DNA from: Bacteroidetes bacterium UBA4408
Lineage (GTDB): Bacteria; Bacteroidota; Bacteroidia; UBA4408
NCBI GenBank assembly: GCA_002389785.1
Contig: DGQS01000055.1
Span: forward strand, 1-5,440
DNA: 5,440 bases
Direction of reading: 5' to 3'
Shown: positions 1 through 5,440 of the stretch, in pieces
How positions within the stretch are numbered: position 1 is the stretch's first letter
Layout: every line of letters starts with the position of its first letter
Made by a program: the position numbers and the translations under genes
The notes under the pieces: model-generated
Told to the model about the DNA's origin: nothing
Databases searched by the model: none
What the model saw: only the letters and a program-made list of their open reading frames with translations

Positions 1-306
1 GATAGTAAAGAGTTGAAAAAATATTTTGAAACGGTAGTCCCCGAATTCGATAAAGACCGAGTTCATGATTCGGATATTAAAAAGGTCATCAGTTGGTACA
101 ACTTACTACAAAAAAACGATTTGCTAAAAGTAAAGGAAGAGGAAAAAGGTACAGAGGAAAGTGCTGAAGAGAAAGCCTTAAAAGCTTTAAAGGCAAAAGA
201 AAAAACCGCACTTCCCGGTGCAAAAAATGTGACTCCCGGTGCTTCGATAAAAAGTAGCGGTTCAAAAGCTAAATCTACTTCTACTATCCGTAAAACGGGA
301 GCATAA
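1..306 (+). CDS. DUF5606-type Bacteroidota conserved protein, C-terminal part (5' end outside window)
   Basis: The reading frame is open from the first base to the TAA at 304-306, so this is the last 101 residues of a longer protein; the TTG at position 13 is internal and not the start. The segment with VVPEFDKDRVHDSDIKKVISW (residues about 11-31) matches my memory of the conserved C-terminal block (DUF6852) of the Bacteroidota DUF5606 family, where a small N-terminal domain precedes it. No biochemical function is established for the family as far as I know. After about residue 45 the sequence becomes a Lys/Glu/Ala stretch and then a Lys/Ser/Gly/Ala tail with two PGA motifs, likely disordered and strongly basic at the end. 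No signal peptide or membrane segment is visible in this part. The next gene starts 20 bp downstream on the same strand, so co-transcription is likely. The family call rests on recognition of the motif, not on a search. Confidence 0.8.
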   Translation, partial: DSKELKKYFETVVPEFDKDRVHDSDIKKVISWYNLLQKNDLLKVKEEEKGTEESAEEKALKALKAKEKTALPGAKNVTPGASIKSSGSKAKSTSTIRKTGA

Positions 307-326
307 TTCCCTCAATTATTCCGCTC

Positions 327-2057
327 ATGATGATTACATCCGGTGCCTTACCCGCAAAGCACAAACGCGAATTTTTGGTTCAAAATTGTGAGCTTCGGCA
401 GTGGGAAGATATTGAGCCTTACTTTAAGGAATTACTCGAACGTAAAATTACTTCGGCGGCAGCGCTCGAAACATGGATGCATAACCGAAGTGAACTAGAA
501 GCCTTTGTGAGCGAAGACCTGGGTTGGAGGTACATAAAAATGACCTGCAACACCGAAGATAAAACCCTGCTTGAAAGTTATCAGTTTTTTGTTACTGAAA
601 TAGAACCTAAAATTGCTCCTTATTCAAATCAATTGAATAAAAAGTTGATTGAATCAGAATTTCTAAATCAATTAAATCCGGACAAATACCGCATTTATTT
701 ACGGGCAGTTAAAAAGAGTTTGGAACTTTTTAGAGAAGAAAATATTCCTCTTTTCAGCCAGATTCAAAACGAACAACAAAAGTATGCAGCCATTACCGGA
801 GCAATGACCATTGTTTGGGAAGGCAACGAAATTACCATGCAACAAGCATCTTTGTTGCTTAAATCGCAAGATCGTTCACAACGTGAGGCTGCGTATAAAC
901 TGATTGTTGAACGAAGAGCAAAAGATGCAGAAGCGCTGAATGCTTTGTTTGATGTATTGTTGAAATTGCGCCATCAGGTAGCGCTAAATGCAGGATATGC
1001 CAATTTTAGAGATTACATGTTTGACGCTATGGGACGTTTTGACTATACGGCAAACGACTGTTTTAATTTTCATGAATCAATTCGTACTTCCATCTTGCCA
1101 ATTGAAGAAAGCATAGATGCAAAGCGAAAATTCGATCTTGGTTTGGATCTTCTTCGTCCATGGGATATGGATGTAAATACCGATGGAATGCCGCCTTTGA
1201 AGCCCTATAAAGATGCTACCGATTTAATTGATAAAACCATACACTGCTTTACCCAATTGGATCCTTATTTTGGAGAATGTATAAAAGCAATGCATCAGTT
1301 GAAGTACTTGGATTTAGATTCACGAAAAGGGAAAGCTCCGGGAGGATACAATTATCCACTTTATGAAATTGGTGTTCCGTTTATTTTCATGAATTCCGTT
1401 GGAACACACCGCGATATGGTTACGATGCTGCACGAAGGTGGTCATGCCATACATAATTTTTTAACGCACAACCTTGAACTAACCGATTTTAAAAGTACTC
1501 CTTCAGAGGTAGCCGAATTAGCATCCATGAGTATGGAATTGTTAAGCATGGAACATTGGGATATTTTCTTTGACCAACCGGCCGAGTTAAGAAAGGCAAG
1601 GATTGAACAATTAGAGCAAGTTTTATCCACCTTAGTTTGGGTTGCTACAATCGATAAATTTCAACATTGGATATACGAAAATCATAACCATACCCCAGCT
1701 CATAGAACCGAAGCATGGAATAAAATACTCGATGAGTTTGGCAGCAAAATAATTGACTGGACTGGACTTGAATCGGTTAAAAACAACATGTGGTTAAAAC
1801 AATTGCATATTTTTGAAGTGCCCTTTTATTACATCGAATACGGCATGGCGCAATTGGGTGCTGTTGCAATTTGGCGCAATTACAAAAAATCTCCTGAAAA
1901 AGCTGTGAAGCAATATACCGCTGCGTTAAAATTGGGCTACACCCAATCAATTGGTGAAATATATGCAGCAGCAGGAATTAAATTTGATTTTTCAGAAAGT
2001 TATGTGCGCGAACTGGCGGATTTTGTAAGTTTGGAATTAAAAAAATTAACTGCTTAA
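327..2057 (+). CDS. M3 family oligoendopeptidase (PepF-like zinc metallopeptidase)
   Basis: Complete 576-residue protein, a usual length for the Bacteroidota branch of the family. It should be a cytoplasmic zinc peptidase that cuts short peptides; no signal peptide or membrane helix is seen. The zinc site is HEGGH at residues 369-373 (His369 and His373 as ligands, Glu370 as catalytic base), and Glu397 in the downstream AELASMSME segment is the expected third ligand. The segment PFYYIEYGMAQLG (from Pro499) supplies the conserved tyrosines of the M3 active site. The helical N-terminal half (about residues 1-200) precedes the catalytic domain. KGKAPGGYNYPL around residues 337-348 is another conserved M3 block. 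Two adjacent ATG codons (327 and 330) could serve as start; I took the first. There is no Shine-Dalgarno sequence, as is normal in this phylum. It lies 20 bp after the DUF5606-type gene and 18 bp before the DinB-like gene, so it is probably in an operon. The exact substrate cannot be read from sequence. Confidence 0.95.
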   Translation: MMITSGALPAKHKREFLVQNCELRQWEDIEPYFKELLERKITSAAALETWMHNRSELEAFVSEDLGWRYIKMTCNTEDKTLLESYQFFVTEIEPKIAPYSNQLNKKLIESEFLNQLNPDKYRIYLRAVKKSLELFREENIPLFSQIQNEQQKYAAITGAMTIVWEGNEITMQQASLLLKSQDRSQREAAYKLIVERRAKDAEALNALFDVLLKLRHQVALNAGYANFRDYMFDAMGRFDYTANDCFNFHESIRTSILPIEESIDAKRKFDLGLDLLRPWDMDVNTDGMPPLKPYKDATDLIDKTIHCFTQLDPYFGECIKAMHQLKYLDLDSRKGKAPGGYNYPLYEIGVPFIFMNSVGTHRDMVTMLHEGGHAIHNFLTHNLELTDFKSTPSEVAELASMSMELLSMEHWDIFFDQPAELRKARIEQLEQVLSTLVWVATIDKFQHWIYENHNHTPAHRTEAWNKILDEFGSKIIDWTGLESVKNNMWLKQLHIFEVPFYYIEYGMAQLGAVAIWRNYKKSPEKAVKQYTAALKLGYTQSIGEIYAAAGIKFDFSESYVRELADFVSLELKKLTA

Positions 2058-2075
2058 TACTCTAAACCCAAGCGA

Positions 2076-2591
2076 ATGAAAAGACCTGAACCTTCGGAGT
2101 ATGCCCCATACTACAAAAATTACATCGATTTGGTAAAAGTCGACAATCCTATTAAGGCGCTCGAAGATCAAATTATAGCCATGCAGGCTTTTTTATCAGA
2201 AATTCCGGAAGAACGAGAAACATACCGTTATGCGGAAGGTAAATGGAGCATTAAGGAAATTGTCGGCCATTTGATAGATACAGAACGAATTTTCGGTTAC
2301 CGTGCGCTGTGTATTGCACGCAAGGATAAAAACAGTTTTCCGGGTTTCGATGAAAATGCTTACGTGGCGGCTGCTAACTTTGATTCACGCAGCTTTTATG
2401 ATCTGGCGCACGAATTTAGCATCGTACGTGAATCTCACCTATCACTTTTTAAGAGCTTTACTCCCGATGCTTTTTCTGAGATGGGCCTTGCGAATAAACA
2501 GGCGATATCAGTTCGAGCAATTTTGTTTATTATGGCCGGTCACGAAATTCATCATTTAAAAGTAATTCGCGAACGATATTTAAACCACTAA
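2076..2591 (+). CDS. DinB/YfiT-like putative metalloenzyme (DinB family protein)
   Basis: A 171-residue protein with the DinB-fold four-helix-bundle pattern. The three expected metal-ligand histidines are visible: His65 in the VGHLIDTE segment, and His156 plus His160 in AGHEIHHLKVI near the C terminus. The KWSIKEIVGHL block (residues 56-66) is the typical entry to this domain. Members of the superfamily include thiol-dependent S-transferases (bacillithiol- or mycothiol-dependent) and many proteins of unknown activity, so a thiol transferase or hydrolase role is possible but not shown. There is no signal peptide; a cytoplasmic location is inferred. The ATG at 2076 follows the peptidase stop by 18 bp, and the stop at 2589-2591 is 4 bp before the next candidate start, which supports co-transcription. 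Despite the family name, no DNA damage regulation is implied, and no LexA-type site was recognised upstream. Confidence 0.9.
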   Translation: MKRPEPSEYAPYYKNYIDLVKVDNPIKALEDQIIAMQAFLSEIPEERETYRYAEGKWSIKEIVGHLIDTERIFGYRALCIARKDKNSFPGFDENAYVAAANFDSRSFYDLAHEFSIVRESHLSLFKSFTPDAFSEMGLANKQAISVRAILFIMAGHEIHHLKVIRERYLNH

Positions 2592-2595
2592 CTAA

Positions 2596-2988
2596 GTGCA
2601 GCAAAGCGAATACATTCCAGGAGTTTGCAATATTGGAAAAGAGGAAATTTTAAGAAGGGCTAAAAAGTTAAAACTCGGTTTGCTCTTACTTCTTAGCAGT
2701 TCGCTCTTACTGTTTTTATTACCCTTTAATTTTTTACTCTTTATTTTTATTGCAGTAATAGCCGTTTACACCTCAATATTAATTCTACAAATTCGACAGC
2801 GATTTTGTGTAGCGTATGGATGGTTTCATCTGTATAACTTTAAGGAGATAAACCAACGCCGTGAAAAAATTACGAATGCAGATTGGAAAAGAAAAGACGC
2901 AATTCAAGTGATAAAAATTGTGAGCTATTCGTTGTTCTTGTCCTTTTTGTTTTTACTCTCGCTATATTTCTTGAGAGCTCAATTTTAA
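2596..2988 (+). CDS. Small integral membrane protein of unknown function
   Basis: A 130-residue protein I cannot assign. Three hydrophobic segments are visible at about residues 27-42, 46-66 and 104-126; the first two form a hairpin with a PFN turn. The basic stretch RRAKKLK before helix 1 and the Arg/Lys-rich loop at about 67-103 predict N-terminus-in, with the loop in the cytoplasm and the C-terminus out, by the positive-inside rule. The hydrophilic N-terminus carries a compact YIPGVCNIGKEEI block that looks like a conserved motif. It contains Cys11; a second Cys lies at 71, just after helix 2. The start is uncertain: there is no ATG in the frame, and the GTG at 2596, 4 bp after the DinB-like stop, is the best candidate because the motif-like block begins immediately afterwards. 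Alternative TTG codons lie inside or after the motif. It is the last gene of the plus-strand group and ends 10 bp from the stop of the convergent gene. Confidence 0.75.
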   Translation: MQQSEYIPGVCNIGKEEILRRAKKLKLGLLLLLSSSLLLFLLPFNFLLFIFIAVIAVYTSILILQIRQRFCVAYGWFHLYNFKEINQRREKITNADWKRKDAIQVIKIVSYSLFLSFLFLLSLYFLRAQF

Positions 2989-2998
2989 CACAAGTCAA

Positions 2999-3526
2999 TT
3001 AATTGCCTGCAAAGGTTTGCAGAATATTCAATAGTTGTTCTAATAAAGCACCTTTGTCTTCTTTGCAAAATGTTTTAATACCCTCTTTCACTTTTGTAAT
3101 TGCTTGACTTAATTCGTCAGCATCAAAAGGACCCAACATTTCCTGTATTACAGTAGTTGCTTCAAGTGTAACAAGGAAGTCGTTGTTTATGGCCAGGTCT
3201 ACAAAATAATTAAGGTGCGGCGTACAATCCAGATTGGCTTCCCAACAAGCAGCAACCAGCGCCTGCTTTACTTGTGGATTCTTGCTTTTATTGATGGCTT
3301 TTAACAACAAGGGTAGTCCTTGTTCCTCTTTCAATATTTTTAAGGTATCGTGCTTGAATTCTTTGGTTTCCTTTTTTGAGATCAGTTCAATGAGTGTACT
3401 AATTTTATCCCCGCTGGCTTTAGCATCTGAATCATCATCGGCTTTAGCTATAACAATGGTTTTATAATTTTCTTCGTCAAATAGTTTTTGAGGATCAATT
3501 TCGGGAATATCTATTTTCTTTTTCAT
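2999..3526 (-). CDS. Helical-repeat (HEAT/ARM-like) conserved protein of unknown function
   Basis: A 175-residue, probably cytoplasmic protein without signal peptide or membrane segment. The N-terminus (about 1-28) is short and acidic and is followed by an Asp/Ala/Ser-rich linker (29-41). The rest reads as successive amphipathic helices: about 41-51, 57-80, 83-96, 102-113, 116-130, 135-152 and 156-173. Pairs such as LPLLLKAINKSKNPQVKQAL (71-90) and LNYFVDLAINNDFLVTLEA (105-123) have the spacing of HEAT/ARM repeats. Such folds normally act as protein-binding scaffolds; no catalytic motif is visible. The ATG at 3524-3526 is the only sensible start, with no Shine-Dalgarno. It starts 23 bp downstream of the cysteine desulfurase stop on the same strand and is probably co-transcribed with it. 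Its partner is unknown. The fold is inferred from the helix pattern only. Confidence 0.8.
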   Translation of the reverse strand: MKKKIDIPEIDPQKLFDEENYKTIVIAKADDDSDAKASGDKISTLIELISKKETKEFKHDTLKILKEEQGLPLLLKAINKSKNPQVKQALVAACWEANLDCTPHLNYFVDLAINNDFLVTLEATTVIQEMLGPFDADELSQAITKVKEGIKTFCKEDKGALLEQLLNILQTFAGN

Positions 3527-3549
3527 TACAGGATAAGTTGGTTTTGTTT

Positions 3550-4683
3550 TTAGGCTTTTACTAAAAACATTTCTTTCAATTTTGAAACAGTAAAATCAAT
3601 TTCTTCTTTGGTTGTGTTTTTACAAAATGAAAAGCGAATGGAAGGGCGACTTTGATCCACACCAATTCCACGTAACACGTGCGAACCTTGGTTGCTGCCC
3701 GAGGTACAGGCACTTCCACCCGAAACGGCAATTCCTAAAATATCCAAATTAAACAACAACATTTCGGCTGTATCAGTAGGAGGGAAGTGTACATTTAACA
3801 CTGTATACAAGGAATTTTCGGTGGCAGTTCCATTAAAACTAATTCCCGGAATTTCACTTTTCAATTTTTCAATCATGTAGGATTTAATTCCTTGTATATG
3901 TTTTTGATGCGCTTCCATATCGCGGTAAGCGATTTCGAGTGCTTTGGCCAGTCCAATAATTCCATGTACATTTTCAGTACCGCCTCGCATATTGCGCTCT
4001 TGAGAACCGCCATGAATCATGGGATTTATTTTGATTTTTGAATTTACATACAAAAATCCGATTCCTTTAGGGCCGTGAAATTTGTGCGCAGCACAGGTTA
4101 CAAAATGCACATTTATTTTTTGTAAATCATGCACATAATGCCCCATTGTTTGAACAGTATCAGAATGAAAAACCGCATCGTATTTTTCACAAATTTCTCC
4201 CACTTTTTGAATTGGAAGTAAATTTCCTAATTCGTTGTTGGCTTCCATTAACGATACCAAACTGCGGGGATTATTTTTAAGAAGTTCTTCCAGATGTACT
4301 AAATCTACTTCTCCTTTGGCAGTTAAGTTTACAAAACTCAATTTTATTTTTCCTTGTTTTTCAAGCGATTCAAGTGTATGTAAAACTGCATGATGTTCAA
4401 TTTTTGAAGTAATCGCATGGGTAATTCCAAGATCATTTACAGCTCCTAAAATAGCCATGTTGTCGGCTTCGGTACCGCCGGAAGTAAAAAATAATTCAGC
4501 CGGAGAAGTATTTAATAGTTTAGCAATTGATTTGCGGGCATTTTCAATAGCAGCTCGGGTAGTACGACCAAAAGAATGGACCGAAGAGGGATTTCCAAAC
4601 TGGTGTTGCATTACCGGTAACATGGCTTCAATTACCTCAGGATCCATCGCTGTTGTGGCTGCATTATCTAGATATACTTTCAT
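3550..4683 (-). CDS. Cysteine desulfurase, NifS/IscS family (PLP-dependent)
   Basis: Complete 377-residue PLP enzyme of the class V aminotransferase fold. It converts L-cysteine to L-alanine and leaves a persulfide on its active-site cysteine, for Fe-S cluster assembly or tRNA/cofactor thiolation. Visible motifs in order: YLDNAATT at 4-11; GGTEADN at 69-75; His97 in the IEHHAVL segment, which stacks on the cofactor; Asn149/Asn150 in EANNELG; Asp175 and Gln178 in the HSDTVQ segment; the PLP-binding Lys201 in AAHKFHGPKG; RGGTEN at 233-238; the persulfide Cys326 in SGGSACTSG; and Arg350 in the PSIRFSF segment for the substrate carboxylate. All key residues are present. It is slightly shorter than typical IscS (about 400 residues), fitting the compact NifS-like forms. 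No scaffold gene (iscU, sufU) is in the window, so the sulfur acceptor is unknown. The ATG at 4681-4683 has no Shine-Dalgarno and lies about 20 bp after a Bacteroidota-type -7 box. The helical-repeat gene follows after 23 bp. Confidence 0.96.
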   Translation of the reverse strand: MKVYLDNAATTAMDPEVIEAMLPVMQHQFGNPSSVHSFGRTTRAAIENARKSIAKLLNTSPAELFFTSGGTEADNMAILGAVNDLGITHAITSKIEHHAVLHTLESLEKQGKIKLSFVNLTAKGEVDLVHLEELLKNNPRSLVSLMEANNELGNLLPIQKVGEICEKYDAVFHSDTVQTMGHYVHDLQKINVHFVTCAAHKFHGPKGIGFLYVNSKIKINPMIHGGSQERNMRGGTENVHGIIGLAKALEIAYRDMEAHQKHIQGIKSYMIEKLKSEIPGISFNGTATENSLYTVLNVHFPPTDTAEMLLFNLDILGIAVSGGSACTSGSNQGSHVLRGIGVDQSRPSIRFSFCKNTTKEEIDFTVSKLKEMFLVKA

Positions 4684-4699
4684 ATTACCAAAATTAAGA

Positions 4700-4729
4700 A
4701 CCGCAAAAATAAGAAAAAAAAATTGCGGT
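4700..4729. repeat. Short perfect inverted repeat in the divergent promoter region
   Basis: ACCGCAA at 4700-4706 and TTGCGGT at 4723-4729 are perfect 7-base inverted arms around a 16-base, almost pure A spacer (T-rich on the minus strand). The arms are the most GC-rich patch of the otherwise AT-rich 179-bp intergenic region. The centre-to-centre arm distance is 23 bp, close to two helical turns, which would suit a dimeric DNA-binding protein at the desulfurase promoter. A hairpin with a 16-base loop is possible, but it would lie mostly upstream of the predicted transcript. Function is unproven. Confidence 0.45.
4704..4711 (-). promoter_or_regulatory. Candidate -7 box for the cysteine desulfurase transcript
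   Basis: Read on the minus strand this is TATTTTTG, a full match to the Bacteroidota -7 consensus TAnnTTTG, ending 20 bases before the start codon at 4683. No convincing TTTG or TTG element sits at the -33 distance (around 4731-4734 the minus strand reads AAAC), so the promoter is either weak, activator-dependent or a chance match in an A/T-rich stretch. The box partly overlaps the left arm of the inverted repeat at 4700-4729. Confidence 0.4.
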
Positions 4730-4815
4730 AGTTTTGACTAATTAACATCTTAAACTACAAACTAGATTTCCTTTCAAAAGTTCAAAATCAGGTCATAACT
4801 TTCCCAATTTCTCAA

Positions 4816-4845
4816 TTGCGAATCCCCTCACATTAATTATCTTTA
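4816..4845 (+). promoter_or_regulatory. Candidate Bacteroidota-type promoter for ddl
   Basis: TATCTTTA at 4838-4845 fits the Bacteroidota -7 consensus TAnnTTTG with one mismatch at the last base. A TTG at 4816-4818 lies 19 bases upstream, the spacing expected for the -33 element. Transcription would start near 4850-4852, giving a leader of only about a dozen bases before the ATG at 4863, with a T-tract at 4850-4857. It is supported by position and consensus only. Confidence 0.5.
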
Positions 4846-4862
4846 CACGTTTTTTTTAATTT

Positions 4863-5440
4863 ATGAAAATACGTATTGGGATTCTATTTGGCGGTTATAG
4901 CAAAGAGCGAGAAATATCTTTTGCCGGCGGTCGTACCGTTTACGATAATTTAAACAAGGCGCTCTTTGAAGCTGTGCCTGTTTTTGTAGATAGTTTCGGG
5001 AATTTTATCTTACTCAACTGGGAGTATGTTTACAAAGGAAGTATTCGCGATTTTTATCCTCCTGCCAACAGCATCCCTGCTAAAAGCGGCGATTATCAGA
5101 TATATGCCGAAAGTCTTGGAAATTTATCTGCTTCTGAACAACAAAATCTTACTCAAACATTAGGTACCCAGCTAGCTGCCGAAGATTTTAAAAAGCATTT
5201 TGATTTTGCTTTCTTATGCTTGCATGGTCCTTTTGGTGAAGACGGAAACATTCAGGGAATTCTGGAATGGCTTGGAATTCCCTATTCCGGCTCGGGAATT
5301 TTTCCTTCTTCTTTTGGAATTAACAAAACGCTGCAGCGGAAACTACTTGCCAACCTTGGATTCGAAAGTCCCGCCCATTTGCTTGTAACCCGTGACGAAG
5401 TACTGAAAACCAATGGATTGGATTCGGTTTTTGAAAGAGT
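4863..5440 (+). CDS. ddl: D-alanine--D-alanine ligase, N-terminal part (3' end outside window)
   Basis: The frame from ATG 4863 is open to the window end (192 full codons plus two bases), so the protein is cut by the window, not broken. Ddl joins two D-alanines with ATP to make the dipeptide that ends the peptidoglycan stem peptide; it is cytoplasmic. The N-terminal fold is clear: GILFGGYSKEREIS at 6-19, where Glu15 matches the conserved substrate-binding Glu of Ddl enzymes, then HGPFGEDGNIQG at 121-132 and IPYSGSG at 139-145. The Asn-Lys (154-155) followed by KLLANLGF is the entry to the central ATP-grasp domain. Between the first and second motif there are about 100 residues, more like the longer DdlA/Van type than the short DdlB type, including a WEYVYKGSIRDFYPP stretch (53-67). 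The start lies a few bases after a T-tract and about 17 bp after a candidate -7 box. The ATP-grasp catalytic residues are outside the window, so Ddl activity is inferred from the N-terminal motifs. Confidence 0.88.
   Translation, partial: MKIRIGILFGGYSKEREISFAGGRTVYDNLNKALFEAVPVFVDSFGNFILLNWEYVYKGSIRDFYPPANSIPAKSGDYQIYAESLGNLSASEQQNLTQTLGTQLAAEDFKKHFDFAFLCLHGPFGEDGNIQGILEWLGIPYSGSGIFPSSFGINKTLQRKLLANLGFESPAHLLVTRDEVLKTNGLDSVFER

Noticed and set aside
1442..1630. Minus-strand frame with three cysteines inside the M3 peptidase gene
   Set aside because: It is antisense to the zinc-ligand region of a conserved enzyme. The Cys spacing does not form a known metal-binding motif.
2302..2559. Second plus-strand frame inside the DinB-like gene
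   Set aside because: It is fully embedded in a gene whose own frame carries the three metal-ligand histidines, and its translation has no recognisable domain.
2971..2986. TTGAGAGCTCAA followed by TTTT as an intrinsic terminator
   Set aside because: The stem is at most 4-5 bp with a loop of 2-4 bases and few GC pairs, and it lies in the last codons of the gene; it is too weak to call.
3234..3467. Plus-strand open frame antisense to the helical-repeat gene
   Set aside because: Its Ser/Leu/Phe-rich translation is what the complement of Lys/Glu/Ala-rich helices gives, and it has no upstream signal.
4457..4741. Plus-strand open frame of 94 codons across the start of the cysteine desulfurase gene
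   Set aside because: It is antisense to a clearly conserved coding region with all active-site motifs intact and shows no protein motif of its own.
4773..4787. Direct repeat TTCAAAA spaced by 8 bases in the divergent intergenic region
   Set aside because: It is only two short AT-rich copies, as expected by chance in this composition, and it is not placed at a sensible distance from either promoter box.
4684..4862. Small RNA or riboswitch in the divergent intergenic region
   Set aside because: Predicted leaders are only about 12-15 bases on either side, and no conserved riboswitch core or stable multi-stem structure was seen.
5200..5388. Short plus-strand frame near the window end
   Set aside because: It is out of frame inside the ddl coding region, whose motifs (HGPFGEDG, IPYSGSG) are in the frame starting at 4863.

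Overview
The window looks like ordinary chromosomal housekeeping DNA from a member of the Bacteroidota (roughly the Flavobacteriales, Sphingobacteriales or Chitinophagales part of the phylum). The evidence is AT-rich DNA, no Shine-Dalgarno sequences before the start codons, promoter boxes of the Bacteroidota TAnnTTTG type, and several protein families typical of that phylum: the DUF5606-type protein, the HEGGH-type M3 oligoendopeptidase and a Bacteroidota-style DinB-fold protein. I see no mobile element, CRISPR array, rRNA, tRNA or sign of recent horizontal transfer.

Layout. (1) Positions 1-2988, plus strand: four closely spaced genes that could form one transcript. They are the 3' end of a DUF5606-type gene, a complete M3 oligoendopeptidase, a DinB/YfiT-like putative metalloenzyme, and a small three-helix membrane protein that I cannot name. 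The gaps are 20, 18 and 4 bp. (2) Positions 2999-4683, minus strand: a NifS/IscS-family cysteine desulfurase followed 23 bp downstream by a small alpha-helical repeat (HEAT/ARM-like) protein of unknown function. This pair converges on the plus-strand group with only 10 bp between the stop codons. (3) Positions 4684-4862: a divergent promoter region with a candidate Bacteroidota promoter in each direction and a short perfect inverted repeat over the desulfurase -7 box. (4) Positions 4863-5440, plus strand: the 5' part of a D-alanine--D-alanine ligase, cut by the window end.

How the genes work together. The clearest functions are peptide turnover (M3 peptidase), sulfur mobilisation from cysteine (desulfurase) and peptidoglycan precursor synthesis (Ddl). 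Nothing shows that these form one pathway. The desulfurase plus helical-repeat pair is the most plausible functional partnership, but it rests only on adjacency. I did not find a convincing new biological system; the least explained items are the small membrane protein, the helical-repeat protein and the inverted repeat in the divergent promoter.
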